A stretch of DNA of 6,677 nt from Desulfuromonadales bacterium (GCA_015688915.1 JAATGX010000200.1:1-6677), one strand, 5' to 3'. Counted from the stretch's first letter, positions 1 through 6,201 are shown. Made by a program: numbers and translations. Notes: generated from the sequence alone by a model not told the origin.

Positions 1-2082
1 ATGAAGGGCACGTTTCAGGTCGTTTTTGAGCACGAACCGCTCGCCGATGCCGTGATAATCGCCGCCATCAATGCCGCAGGCTTCCAGGGGACGCCTGTGG
101 CGGGGGGGCATGGCGCCGGGGCGTCGGCCGCGGCGGAGGGCGGTTTCTGGCCGCGGCATGGCCGCCTGCTCCTCTGCCTGGCCAGCGGCGTGCTGATCCT
201 GCTCGGTTTTTCCACCCACGCGTTGCTGCACGGCGGCGTCATGCACGCCCTGGCGGGCGGCGAGAGGGGATCGGATCACCACTTTCCCGCGATCGCCATC
301 ATGTTCTTCGTGTCAGCGGTGCTGGCCGGCGGGTTCCCGATCTTTCCGAAGGCCCTGCTTGCGGCCCGGCGGTTGCGGCCCGACATGAACCTTCTGATGA
401 CCATTGCCGCCATCGGCGCCATGGCGATCGGGGAATGGTTCGAAGCGGCGACCGTGACGTTTCTGTTCGCGCTCTCGCTCCTGCTTGAGTCCTGGAGTGT
501 GGGGAGGGCGCGCAAGGCGGTCGAGAAACTCCTCGACCTGGCTCCGGCGCTGGCCCGCTGCCGCAACACGGAAAATGGCGCGTTCGTGGAAAAGGCGATC
601 GGCGAGGTCGCCCTTGGGTCGGTCATTGTGGTCAGGCCGGGTGAACGGATCCCGCTGGACGGCGTCATCACGGCAGGGAGCACGACGGTCAACCAGGCGC
701 CGCTCACCGGTGAAGCCATGCCGGTACCAAAAGAGAGCGGCGATGAGGTGTACGCCGGGACCATCAACGAAACCGGAAGCATTGAGGTCAGCACCACGCG
801 CCTGGCCACGGATACGAGGCTGGCCCACATCATCCATCTGGTGGAAGAGGCCCAGTCGCGGCGCGCGCCGTCCGAGCAGTGGGTTGAAAGGTTTGCGCGA
901 TACTACACGCCGGTGATGATGATCGCGGCCATCCTGGTGGCGGTGATTCCGCCGTTGCTCCTGGGCGGCCGGTGGGGCGAGTGGTTCTACCAGGCCCTGG
1001 TGCTGCTGGTGATCGCCTGCCCCTGCGCCCTTGTGATCTCCACACCGGTCAGCATCGTGGCGGCCCTGGCCGCGGCGGCCCGCGCGGGCGTGCTGGTCAA
1101 GGGGGGGGCGTTCCTGGAGGCCGCTGCCGGCATACAGGCGGTGGCATTCGACAAAACCGGCACGATCACACGGGGCCATCCCGAAGTCCAGGCCATCGTG
1201 ACCCTGAACCGGCACACGGAACGGGAACTCCTGGAGCGGGCCACCGCGCTGGAGTCCCACAGCGACCATCCGCTTGCCCGGGCGATACTGCGGCGTGCCG
1301 CGGCGGAAGGCATTCCGGTTCCGTTGGCAACCGAGTATACCCTTATCACGGGGAAAGGCGCCGAAGCCATGGTGTTCGGCCGCCGGTTCTGGCTGGGGAA
1401 CCACCGCCTGATGCACGAGAAAGGCACGGAATGTTCCCCGGCCCACGCGGTGGCCGAAGCGATGGAGGACGCCGGCCATTCCGTCGTGGCCATTGGCACG
1501 GGCGATCACGTGTGCGGTATCATCAGCGTGGCAGACACCGTCCGGCCCGAAGCGGCGGCAACGCTCCGCAGTCTCAGGGAGGCGGGCATCCGGAGAGCCG
1601 TGCTGCTGACCGGCGACAATCAGGGCACGGCGGATGCCGTGGGCAAGGAGGTGGGGCTGGACGAGGTCTTCGCGGAGCTGTTGCCGGAGGACAAGGTGCG
1701 TGCTGTGGAAGCGCTGGTGCGGCAATACGGCCCGACCGCCATGATCGGCGATGGCGTCAACGACGCGCCCGCCCTGGCCGCGGCAACGCTGGGCATCGCC
1801 ATGGGGGGGGCGGGAACCGACGCGGCCATTGAAACAGCGGACATAGCCCTCATGTCCGACGATATCACTAAAATCCCCTGGTTGATACGGCACGCCCAAC
1901 GGACGCTGCGCGTCATACGCCAGAACATCGCCTTTGCCCTGTGTGTCAAGGCGCTGTTCATGGCGCTGGCGCTAGCCCAGCTCGCAACGCTCTGGCTGGC
2001 GATTGCGGCGGACATGGGGGCATCGCTCCTGGTGATATTCAATGCCCTGCGGCTGTTGAACGGCGGGGAAGAACGGACATGA
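1..2082 (+). CDS. zntA: Zn2+/Cd2+/Pb2+-exporting P1B-type ATPase (5' end probably outside window)
   Basis: Inner-membrane ATP-driven exporter of soft divalent metals. Visible in the 693 residues: actuator motif TGE at 236-238, the metal-site motif CPC at 340-342, phosphorylation motif DKTGTIT with Asp384, the HP motif (SDHPLA) at 421-426, TGDN at 537-540 and the hinge GDGVNDAP at 583-590. The last helices carry Asn642, Lys650 and D671-x-G673, the P1B-2 signature that separates Zn/Cd/Pb pumps from copper pumps. Residues 1-30 resemble only the second half of a heavy-metal-associated domain, ending in AINAAGF. The CxxC half is missing, so the true start is probably upstream and the ATG at base 1 may be internal. 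The CDS is much more GC-rich than the genes that follow and contains G runs of 7-8. It converges on the PIN toxin gene. cadA is an equally valid name; the exact metal cannot be read from sequence. Confidence 0.93.
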   Translation: MKGTFQVVFEHEPLADAVIIAAINAAGFQGTPVAGGHGAGASAAAEGGFWPRHGRLLLCLASGVLILLGFSTHALLHGGVMHALAGGERGSDHHFPAIAIMFFVSAVLAGGFPIFPKALLAARRLRPDMNLLMTIAAIGAMAIGEWFEAATVTFLFALSLLLESWSVGRARKAVEKLLDLAPALARCRNTENGAFVEKAIGEVALGSVIVVRPGERIPLDGVITAGSTTVNQAPLTGEAMPVPKESGDEVYAGTINETGSIEVSTTRLATDTRLAHIIHLVEEAQSRRAPSEQWVERFARYYTPVMMIAAILVAVIPPLLLGGRWGEWFYQALVLLVIACPCALVISTPVSIVAALAAAARAGVLVKGGAFLEAAAGIQAVAFDKTGTITRGHPEVQAIVTLNRHTERELLERATALESHSDHPLARAILRRAAAEGIPVPLATEYTLITGKGAEAMVFGRRFWLGNHRLMHEKGTECSPAHAVAEAMEDAGHSVVAIGTGDHVCGIISVADTVRPEAAATLRSLREAGIRRAVLLTGDNQGTADAVGKEVGLDEVFAELLPEDKVRAVEALVRQYGPTAMIGDGVNDAPALAAATLGIAMGGAGTDAAIETADIALMSDDITKIPWLIRHAQRTLRVIRQNIAFALCVKALFMALALAQLATLWLAIAADMGASLLVIFNALRLLNGGEERT

Positions 2083-2105
2083 GGTTGGCGCGAGAAAAGC
2101 TCATT

Positions 2106-2519
2106 CTACTGAAACGCTTCACATACAAATTTTTTGAATTGGGAAACAGAGATGATCGTCGTTGAGAGGAGTTTTTGTGCCTGGCTAAAGTCACGATCAC
2201 CGGTAATGAAGTAATCGGCACCGATAACAATAGAGCAGGAAAGGAACTTGGCATCTTTCTGATCACGAGGAAAATCAACGGCAAGATCGACCGGGCAACT
2301 TACTGTAAAACGATCAAGCAGAGAGAACCAGGCGTCCAGTGTCTCTTGCGGTAATCCAAATTTTGGACGGGAAAGAACCCGCCGATATTCGGTCATTATT
2401 TCCGGCGACACAACCCACACCATTTCTTCTCGTTCTGCCACGAACAGTATGATCATTTCCGGGTCACGATCTTTCAGTATCGCTGAAACAAGTACATTTG
2501 TGTCAATAACTACTTTCAT
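2106..2519 (-). CDS. PIN-domain ribonuclease toxin (COG1569-like), type II toxin-antitoxin
   Basis: A 137-residue protein with a whole PIN fold and little else. It opens with the hallmark KVVIDTNVLVSAIL (Asp6) and has Glu44 in EYRRVL, Asp89 in QKDAKFL, and an ITGDRDF block with Asp108 and Asp110. These are the acidic residues expected to bind Mg2+/Mn2+ in PIN endoribonucleases. Family members usually act as translation-blocking RNases; the target RNA here is unknown. The start overlaps the stop of the upstream antitoxin gene by 4 bp (ATGA), which points to translational coupling and fixes the start codon. The gene ends 23 bp from the convergent ATPase gene. Base composition is clearly less GC-rich than the ATPase, in keeping with acquired DNA. 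Confidence 0.88.
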   Translation of the reverse strand: MKVVIDTNVLVSAILKDRDPEMIILFVAEREEMVWVVSPEIMTEYRRVLSRPKFGLPQETLDAWFSLLDRFTVSCPVDLAVDFPRDQKDAKFLSCSIVIGADYFITGDRDFSQAQKLLSTTIISVSQFKKFVCEAFQ

Positions 2520-2755
2520 CGCCCCGCCCGGTACTTCTCGATCTCTTCGGCAATCATATCATCTGAAACAGCCTGAATCTGCGGCAGAGCCTGGGTTCTT
2601 CTGAAAAGCCCCCGCAGTTCTTCAACCCGGTCTGACCTGTCGTCCTCTTCGGCGATCATCACCACCTCAACCCGCTGTCCTTTGCGAAATGGAAGACAGG
2701 TCAATTCAATCTTCGCAGGATCATTGATGGTTACATATTGTTTGTAAGCGATCAT
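2516..2755 (-). CDS. Antitoxin partner of the PIN toxin
   Basis: A 79-residue acidic protein. The N-terminal part (to about residue 35) is predicted beta-rich, with a PFRKGQRVEVVMIAEED stretch. The C-terminal half, with EELRGLFRRTQALPQIQAVSDDMIAEEIEKYRAGR-type sequence, looks helical and is the likely toxin-wrapping tail. The combination of an LPFRKGQRVEVV block, an LF..TQALPQ block and a terminal E..YRAGR is what I recall for small proteins encoded directly upstream of COG1569 PIN toxins. No DNA-binding motif is obvious by eye, so autoregulation is possible but not shown. The start is supported by an AGGAGG five bases upstream. Its last codons overlap the toxin start by 4 bp. Confidence 0.8.
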   Translation of the reverse strand: MIAYKQYVTINDPAKIELTCLPFRKGQRVEVVMIAEEDDRSDRVEELRGLFRRTQALPQIQAVSDDMIAEEIEKYRAGR

Positions 2756-2760
2756 TTCGG

Positions 2761-2766
2761 CCTCCT
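2761..2766 (-). promoter_or_regulatory. Ribosome binding site of the antitoxin gene
   Basis: On the minus strand AGGAGG stands 5 nt before the ATG at 2755. It is a full-consensus Shine-Dalgarno sequence, stronger than any other in the window, and it decides the antitoxin start. The PIN toxin has only a weak purine run ahead of it and probably depends on coupling, which would favour antitoxin excess. Confidence 0.75.
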
Positions 2767-2801
2767 ACAGCCTTTGCTGAACTATGTACCGAAGAGAAAG
2801 A

Positions 2802-2887
2802 AGGAACGGTTCCCGGGAAGTTGTGCAATTCTTTGTATCATGATTCCAAAATGTAATGCGTTTTGGAATCATAGTCAACGAAAGGCG
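2802..2887. repeat. 86-bp palindromic repeat, copy 1
   Basis: This aligns along its whole length with 6116-6201 in the same orientation, by hand roughly 80-85% identical with one single-base gap on each side. The core is an inverted repeat: left arm 2840-2851 (ATGATTCCAAAA) and right arm 2861-2872 (TTTTGGAATCAT), with a further G-C pair and a T.G wobble inside and the loop TAATG at 2854-2858. The outer stem has decayed compared with copy 2. No U tract follows on either strand, so it is not a typical intrinsic terminator. It lies between the DUF1016 remnant and the antitoxin gene, and the last codons of the remnant frame are part of the repeat. It looks like a REP- or MITE-like mobile palindrome; the family is not identified. 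Confidence 0.8.
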
Positions 2888-2939
2888 CCTTCAGGTCGTG
2901 CAGGAAATGGTTGTAGTCAGGGATGGTTGGGGTAGCCAT
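2838..2939 (-). pseudogene. Remnant of a DUF1016 (YhcG-type) gene: first ~18 codons fused to the palindromic repeat
   Basis: A 33-codon frame begins with MATPTIPDYNHFLHDLK. This matches the start I know for many DUF1016/YhcG nucleases (a PxIPDYxxFLxxLKxRI pattern), which are normally about 340-380 residues. After Lys17-Ala18 the match ends and the frame enters repeat copy 1, giving the tail APFVDYDSKTHYILES and a TGA at 2838. A good Shine-Dalgarno (GGAG at 2946-2949, 6 nt spacing) is still in place, so a 33-residue peptide might be made. The position just downstream of the RhuM-Fic gene fits the common pairing of rhuM and DUF1016 genes in restriction islands. I infer that the rest of the gene was lost or replaced when the repeat arrived. 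The match is short, so the family call is moderate; a genuine small gene is the alternative. Confidence 0.5.
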
Positions 2940-3015
2940 GGGGGGCTCCAAAAAAACAGTGAACAAGTTGAAACGCTACGCACGGATCGTTATTTGTGAC
3001 CCGCAAACATGGCTG

Positions 3016-4005
3016 TCAATCATTCTTTCTGTTAATCAGATTCACGATCACCTTGACGATGGTGTCCTTTTCCTCGGGCCTGCTTTCGGCAATGAGGAGC
3101 GTCAGGGCCACCAAGGCATTATCGGCCAGGCGCTTGCTTCCGTCGGGGCGGTAGAGGATGCGGTTCATACCGAGGAAGTAGATGAACAGGGCGGCGGCGA
3201 TCCGTTTGTTGCCGTCACTGAAGGCGTGGTTCTTGACGATGAAGTAGAGGAGGTTGGCCCCTTTTTCCTCGATACTGGGGTATAACTCCTCCCCGCCAAA
3301 GGTCTGGTAGATGGCCCCCACGGCACTCTTGAACCCTTGGTCTTTTTCAATGCCGAACAGGCCGTCAAACTCCCCTCTCATGGATGCGACGATCCCGATT
3401 GCCTCGTCGTAGTCGATGATATGCAGCACCTGCCGGGTGGTCTCCTCGATGGTCAGGGTGCCGTGGTCGTAGCGGTCCAGAAGGTTAAGGGCATAGGCAT
3501 AGTCGGTGATCACCCGCAGCACGTCCTTGCCGGTTTCGCTCACCAACTCCTGATTGGCCAGGGTGCGGGCCAAGAGTTCCACGGTCTGGCGCATTTCGGT
3601 CAGCTTTTCGGCCTGCTCGCGGAAGCGCTGTTCGTTGAGTGAGTAGCCTTTGACAATATGATCTTTCAGAACCTTGGTGGCCCACTGGCGGAAGCGGGTT
3701 GCCTGATAGCTGTTGACCCGGTAGCCTACGGCGATTATTGCATCAAGGTTATAGTATCTGGTCTGATAGTTTTTGCCGTCAGCGGCAGTTGTTTCCAAAA
3801 TGGAAATAACTGAATCCTCCATCAACTCTTCAACCGCAAAGATATTTTTCAGATGCTTGTTGATAGCCGGAACTTTGACCGAGAACAATTCGGCCAGTTG
3901 TCCCTGGGTCAGCCAAGCTGTTTCGTGATCCAGACGAACTTCAAGGGAACTTGAGCCGTCGGGACTCTGGTAAAGAACAATGCTGTTATTCGTTTTGTTA
4001 GTCAT
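3016..4005 (-). CDS. rhuM: RhuM-Fic/Doc fusion protein
   Basis: A 329-residue cytoplasmic protein of two parts. Residues ~8-125 form the RhuM region: SIVLYQSPDGSSSLEVRL, then a winged-helix-like segment AWLTQGQLAELFSVKVPAINKH, then YYNLDAIIAVGYRVNS and RFRQWATKVLKDHIVKGY. A helical linker (about 125-190) leads to a C-terminal Fic/Doc domain with the active-site loop HAFSDGNKR at 260-268. His260 is the expected catalytic residue. Lys267 stands where AMPylating Fic proteins have Gly, as in Doc toxins, which phosphorylate EF-Tu. I therefore infer a Doc-like transferase of unknown target. I see no inhibitory [S/T]xxxE[G/N] motif. RhuM proteins are often found with type I restriction genes and DUF1016, and a DUF1016 domain gene ends 43 bp upstream here. 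The ribosome site is weak (GGA about 9 nt before ATG). Confidence 0.88.
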   Translation of the reverse strand: MTNKTNNSIVLYQSPDGSSSLEVRLDHETAWLTQGQLAELFSVKVPAINKHLKNIFAVEELMEDSVISILETTAADGKNYQTRYYNLDAIIAVGYRVNSYQATRFRQWATKVLKDHIVKGYSLNEQRFREQAEKLTEMRQTVELLARTLANQELVSETGKDVLRVITDYAYALNLLDRYDHGTLTIEETTRQVLHIIDYDEAIGIVASMRGEFDGLFGIEKDQGFKSAVGAIYQTFGGEELYPSIEEKGANLLYFIVKNHAFSDGNKRIAAALFIYFLGMNRILYRPDGSKRLADNALVALTLLIAESRPEEKDTIVKVIVNLINRKND

Positions 4006-4048
4006 GGGTTATTCCGTGAGTTCGTGCAAAAAATGCAACAACTGAAGT

Positions 4049-4483
4049 TTAGTGCCATACTGTAGACCAGTTTTGCGTAGCGGCCTCATTGGCATACCAA
4101 TCACGTGCCCTCTCATTTTCCACCCGCAACAGCAGACGATAGTGAGTCCAGCTCAATTCGAGACGCAGTGCGTCTCGAATTGGAAATAGCTGATAGAACT
4201 GTCGCATTTTACGGATATTGGTAGTGTCAAAACCGGCCCCAAACTCTGCTGACAGTTCCTTTGCCAGACGCGGGAGCAAGCGAGTTCCATATTCCGCACG
4301 CCCGGCACCACCCTGTTCAAATTCGACAATATGCCGCCCCATCTCCCAGCAGGTCTGCACCTGAACGATATCGACAGCACGCAACGCCTTCTGTCTGCCG
4401 GTAATAATCAACTGGCGCAAGCTATCCAGTAAGCCGGAGATGGACTTGGTGTTCACATCATTCTTCACTATCCTATCAATCAT
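4049..4483 (-). CDS. DUF1016 (YhcG) N-terminal domain protein, C-terminally truncated
   Basis: About 144 residues covering only the N-terminal domain of the DUF1016/YhcG family. Recognisable blocks are the CWEMGRHIVEFEQGGAGRAEYG segment, LAKELSAEFGAGF, NIRKMRQFYQLFPIRDALR, ELSWTHYRLLLRVEN, RARDWYANEAATQNWST. Full members continue with a ~200-residue PDDEXK nuclease domain. Here the homology stops right after NWST and the frame ends three codons later (VWH, stop); the 44 bp before rhuM hold no nuclease sequence in any frame. So the catalytic half is deleted. The N domain is helical and thought to mediate DNA or protein contacts, so it may be inert or may act alone. I chose the ATG at 4483 because GGAG stands 6 nt before it; an in-frame ATG at 4495 has no good site. 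Listed as a CDS because the remaining frame is intact; it could equally be called a pseudogene. Confidence 0.75.
   Translation of the reverse strand: MIDRIVKNDVNTKSISGLLDSLRQLIITGRQKALRAVDIVQVQTCWEMGRHIVEFEQGGAGRAEYGTRLLPRLAKELSAEFGAGFDTTNIRKMRQFYQLFPIRDALRLELSWTHYRLLLRVENERARDWYANEAATQNWSTVWH
4154..4182. repeat. 29-bp perfect palindrome inside the DUF1016-N gene
   Basis: Arms CAATTCGAGACGCA (4154-4167) and TGCGTCTCGAATTG (4169-4182) are exact inverted repeats around one G. A second tier, CAGCT at 4149-4153 and AGCTG at 4187-4191, can extend the stem with a small bulge. It is in frame and encodes the PIRDALRLEL part of an otherwise normal DUF1016 domain. It has the same 29-bp length as the core of the 86-bp repeats (6155-6183) and a similar centre, ACGCAGTGCGT against ACGTAATGCGT. 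Function unknown. Confidence 0.75.
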
Positions 4484-4489
4484 GACATT

Positions 4490-4493
4490 CTCC
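4490..4493 (-). promoter_or_regulatory. Ribosome binding site selecting the DUF1016-N start
   Basis: GGAG on the minus strand lies 6 nt before the ATG at 4483 and overlaps the alternative start codon at 4495. It favours the shorter reading frame. The spacing to the upstream activator gene is then 29 bp, short enough for a shared transcript. Confidence 0.5.
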
Positions 4494-4512
4494 ATCTGCT
4501 ACATCTCGACGG

Positions 4513-6003
4513 TTATTCCAACCCATACTTTTTCAGCCAATTAGTCAGCGTCTGATAATTCGGTAACCCCAGTATTTTAGCGGCCTTTGACTTGTTTCCG
4601 GAAACTTCCTCCATTCCCCGTTGCAGGTAATGCCGCGCCACCTCGGCCATGACCTCCTGAATATTGAACCCATCAGCAATGCTCCGGTTCAACACGTGTT
4701 CAGATGGCTGCAACGCTACCGGGAACAAGGCTTCGCGGACATCGTCAGCCTGGATGGTGTCACCGGTCGTCCAGACAGCGGCCCTGCGCAAAGTGTTCAG
4801 CAACTCCCTCACGTTGCCCGGCCAGGGGTGGCAGAGCAGAAGATTTCTTGCGCTGACAGAAATTTTCTTGCAAGCTTCATTGCCGTCTGTTGCTGATTGC
4901 TCCAGGAAATAATCTATCAGCAGTCCCATATCGCCTTGCCGTTCCCGCAGGGGCGGAATGTTCAGAACCGCTACCGCCAGGCGATAGAACAAGTCAGCCC
5001 GGAAGTGCCCCGCCGCAACCTCCTGTATCAGCGAGCGGTTGGTTGCCGCCACGATCCGCACATCCACTTTGATTGATCTGGAGTCGCCAACGCGGGTCAC
5101 TTCTCCCTCCTGAAGCACCCGCAGAATCTTTACCTGGGCCGCAAGGGGCAATTCACCGATTTCATCCAGGAACAGAGTGCCGCCATGGGCTGCCTCGAAA
5201 TATCCAGCCCGATCCGCAACCGCGCCGGTGAAGGCCCCTCTTCTGTGGCCGAAAAAACCGGACTCCACCAGCTCGGGCGGAATGGCGCCACAATTGACTG
5301 CCACAAACGGCTTGTTCCGGCGCGGGCCGGTTTTGTGGATGGCACGCGCCAGCAACTCCTTGCCGGTTCCCGACTCCCCTTCGATCAGTACCGGCACGGT
5401 ACGTGGCGCGGCCAACCGCGCCTTTGTGACAAGGCGCTGCATGACAGGGCTGCGATGGATGATGGTGTCGAACTCCGGCGCTTCCGGCGGTAGCGCGGCA
5501 ATCATCCGTTCGAGACGTTGGTCGTTCTGCTGAACCAGTGCGGGGATGAACTCAGTCGCGATATCGTACGGGATGTCTGCTACCTGAGCAGCCTGTTCCC
5601 TCGAAGATTGGATGAGTGTGGCGGGATGGATTGTCTTTGCCAGCAGTATCCATACCGCCGCCATGGCAGGCGTGCCGGGGCTCAGGTGAAAGGTGAGCTT
5701 CGGGTTGTCGCCACACGTGGCCGGTATGGATTTCAGGGCGGATAGGGCGGCTTCATAAATCTCGGAAAAATTGGTGGGGCTGGAGAGGTGTACCGGTACA
5801 ACAGATACCGGAATCTGCTTGATTCCGGACAGCCAGCCGGTAAATGAATCGGTTTCTTCCGGGGAGTAATCGCTGAGCAGGACAATCTGATCAAACGGCA
5901 GTGCGGTAACAGCCTGGGCCACAGGGCCAAGGCCGATTTCAGCGGAATTCCGAACCGCATTCAGGTCTGTTCGGCCGATCCATGAAATGAGAATATTCTT
6001 CAT
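4513..6003 (-). CDS. CARF-domain sigma-54-dependent activator, RtcR-like
   Basis: A 496-residue bacterial enhancer-binding protein. Residues 1-~150 form a CARF-like Rossmann sensor: ILISWIGRTDLNA at the start, then TFHLSPGTPAMAAVWILLAKT and PATLIQSSRE at 104-136. These align by eye with RtcR (its ITTGTH...WFLLAEA...ARLIQSS). The AAA+ domain (about 178-410) is complete: Walker A GESGTGKE at 209-216, the sigma-54 contact loop GAFTGA at 256-261, Walker B TLFLDEIGE at 276-284, the arginine-finger region FRADLFYRL at 334-342 and WPGNVREL at 394-401. A Fis-type helix-turn-helix ends the protein (GNKSKAAKILGLPNYQTL, 469-486). RtcR senses RNA damage and activates rtcBA; those genes are not nearby, so the ligand and target are open. 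It is the first gene of a co-directional run with DUF1016-N and RhuM-Doc. No clear Shine-Dalgarno precedes the ATG; the start is chosen on fold grounds. Confidence 0.9.
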   Translation of the reverse strand: MKNILISWIGRTDLNAVRNSAEIGLGPVAQAVTALPFDQIVLLSDYSPEETDSFTGWLSGIKQIPVSVVPVHLSSPTNFSEIYEAALSALKSIPATCGDNPKLTFHLSPGTPAMAAVWILLAKTIHPATLIQSSREQAAQVADIPYDIATEFIPALVQQNDQRLERMIAALPPEAPEFDTIIHRSPVMQRLVTKARLAAPRTVPVLIEGESGTGKELLARAIHKTGPRRNKPFVAVNCGAIPPELVESGFFGHRRGAFTGAVADRAGYFEAAHGGTLFLDEIGELPLAAQVKILRVLQEGEVTRVGDSRSIKVDVRIVAATNRSLIQEVAAGHFRADLFYRLAVAVLNIPPLRERQGDMGLLIDYFLEQSATDGNEACKKISVSARNLLLCHPWPGNVRELLNTLRRAAVWTTGDTIQADDVREALFPVALQPSEHVLNRSIADGFNIQEVMAEVARHYLQRGMEEVSGNKSKAAKILGLPNYQTLTNWLKKYGLE

Positions 6004-6027
6004 GGGAGATGATCGTATAAAATATGT

Positions 6028-6040
6028 TTGTATTATACAA
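6028..6040 (-). promoter_or_regulatory. Candidate promoter/operator of the CARF activator gene
   Basis: A 13-bp perfect dyad, TTGTATAATACAA on the minus strand, lies 24 bp before the start codon in an AT-rich island. It contains an exact TATAAT (6032-6037) that would place the transcription start near 6025. No recognisable -35 lies 16-18 bp upstream, so this may be an operator overlapping a weak promoter. It is the only promoter-like signal I found between arsC and the activator. Confidence 0.35.
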
Positions 6041-6115
6041 GATAATTTATGTGCAGACCGAACCGGGCTTGAATGAGGGAACTTTTGCCGGTCTGGCGGG
6101 AGCTGAATAAAAAGC

Positions 6116-6201
6116 AGGAACGCTTCTCCGGCAGTTGTGCAGTTCTTGTCTCACGATTCCAAAACGTAATGCGTTTTGGAATCGTGAGACAACGAAAGGC
6201 G
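6116..6201. repeat. 86-bp palindromic repeat, copy 2
   Basis: The better-preserved copy of the element at 2802-2887. Its core is a perfect 21-bp inverted repeat, arms 6146-6166 and 6172-6192, around the loop TAATG (6167-6171). Flanks shared with copy 1 include AGGAACG at the left end, AGTTGTGCA in the left flank and CAACGAAAGGCG at the right end. It sits between arsC and the CARF activator gene. No poly-U follows the stem on either strand. A REP/MITE-like element or a regulatory structure are the two readings. Confidence 0.85.

Noticed and set aside
313..1899. Long open frame on the minus strand opposite the ATPase
   Set aside because: Arg/His/Gly-rich composition typical of an antisense shadow in GC-rich DNA; the plus-strand frame carries every P-type ATPase motif.
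2802..2887. Repeat hairpins as Rho-independent terminators
   Set aside because: Neither copy is followed by a T run on either strand.
2923..3285. Plus-strand frame of 120 codons
   Set aside because: Lies opposite the well-supported RhuM-Fic gene and resembles no family I know.
4006..4048. Frameshifted continuation of the DUF1016 nuclease domain
   Set aside because: All three minus-strand frames of this short gap were read; none resembles the PDDEXK half, and there is no room for it.
2802..6201. CRISPR array
   Set aside because: Only two repeat copies more than 3 kb apart, long palindromic units and genes between them; the CARF domain belongs to a sigma-54 activator, with no cas gene in view.
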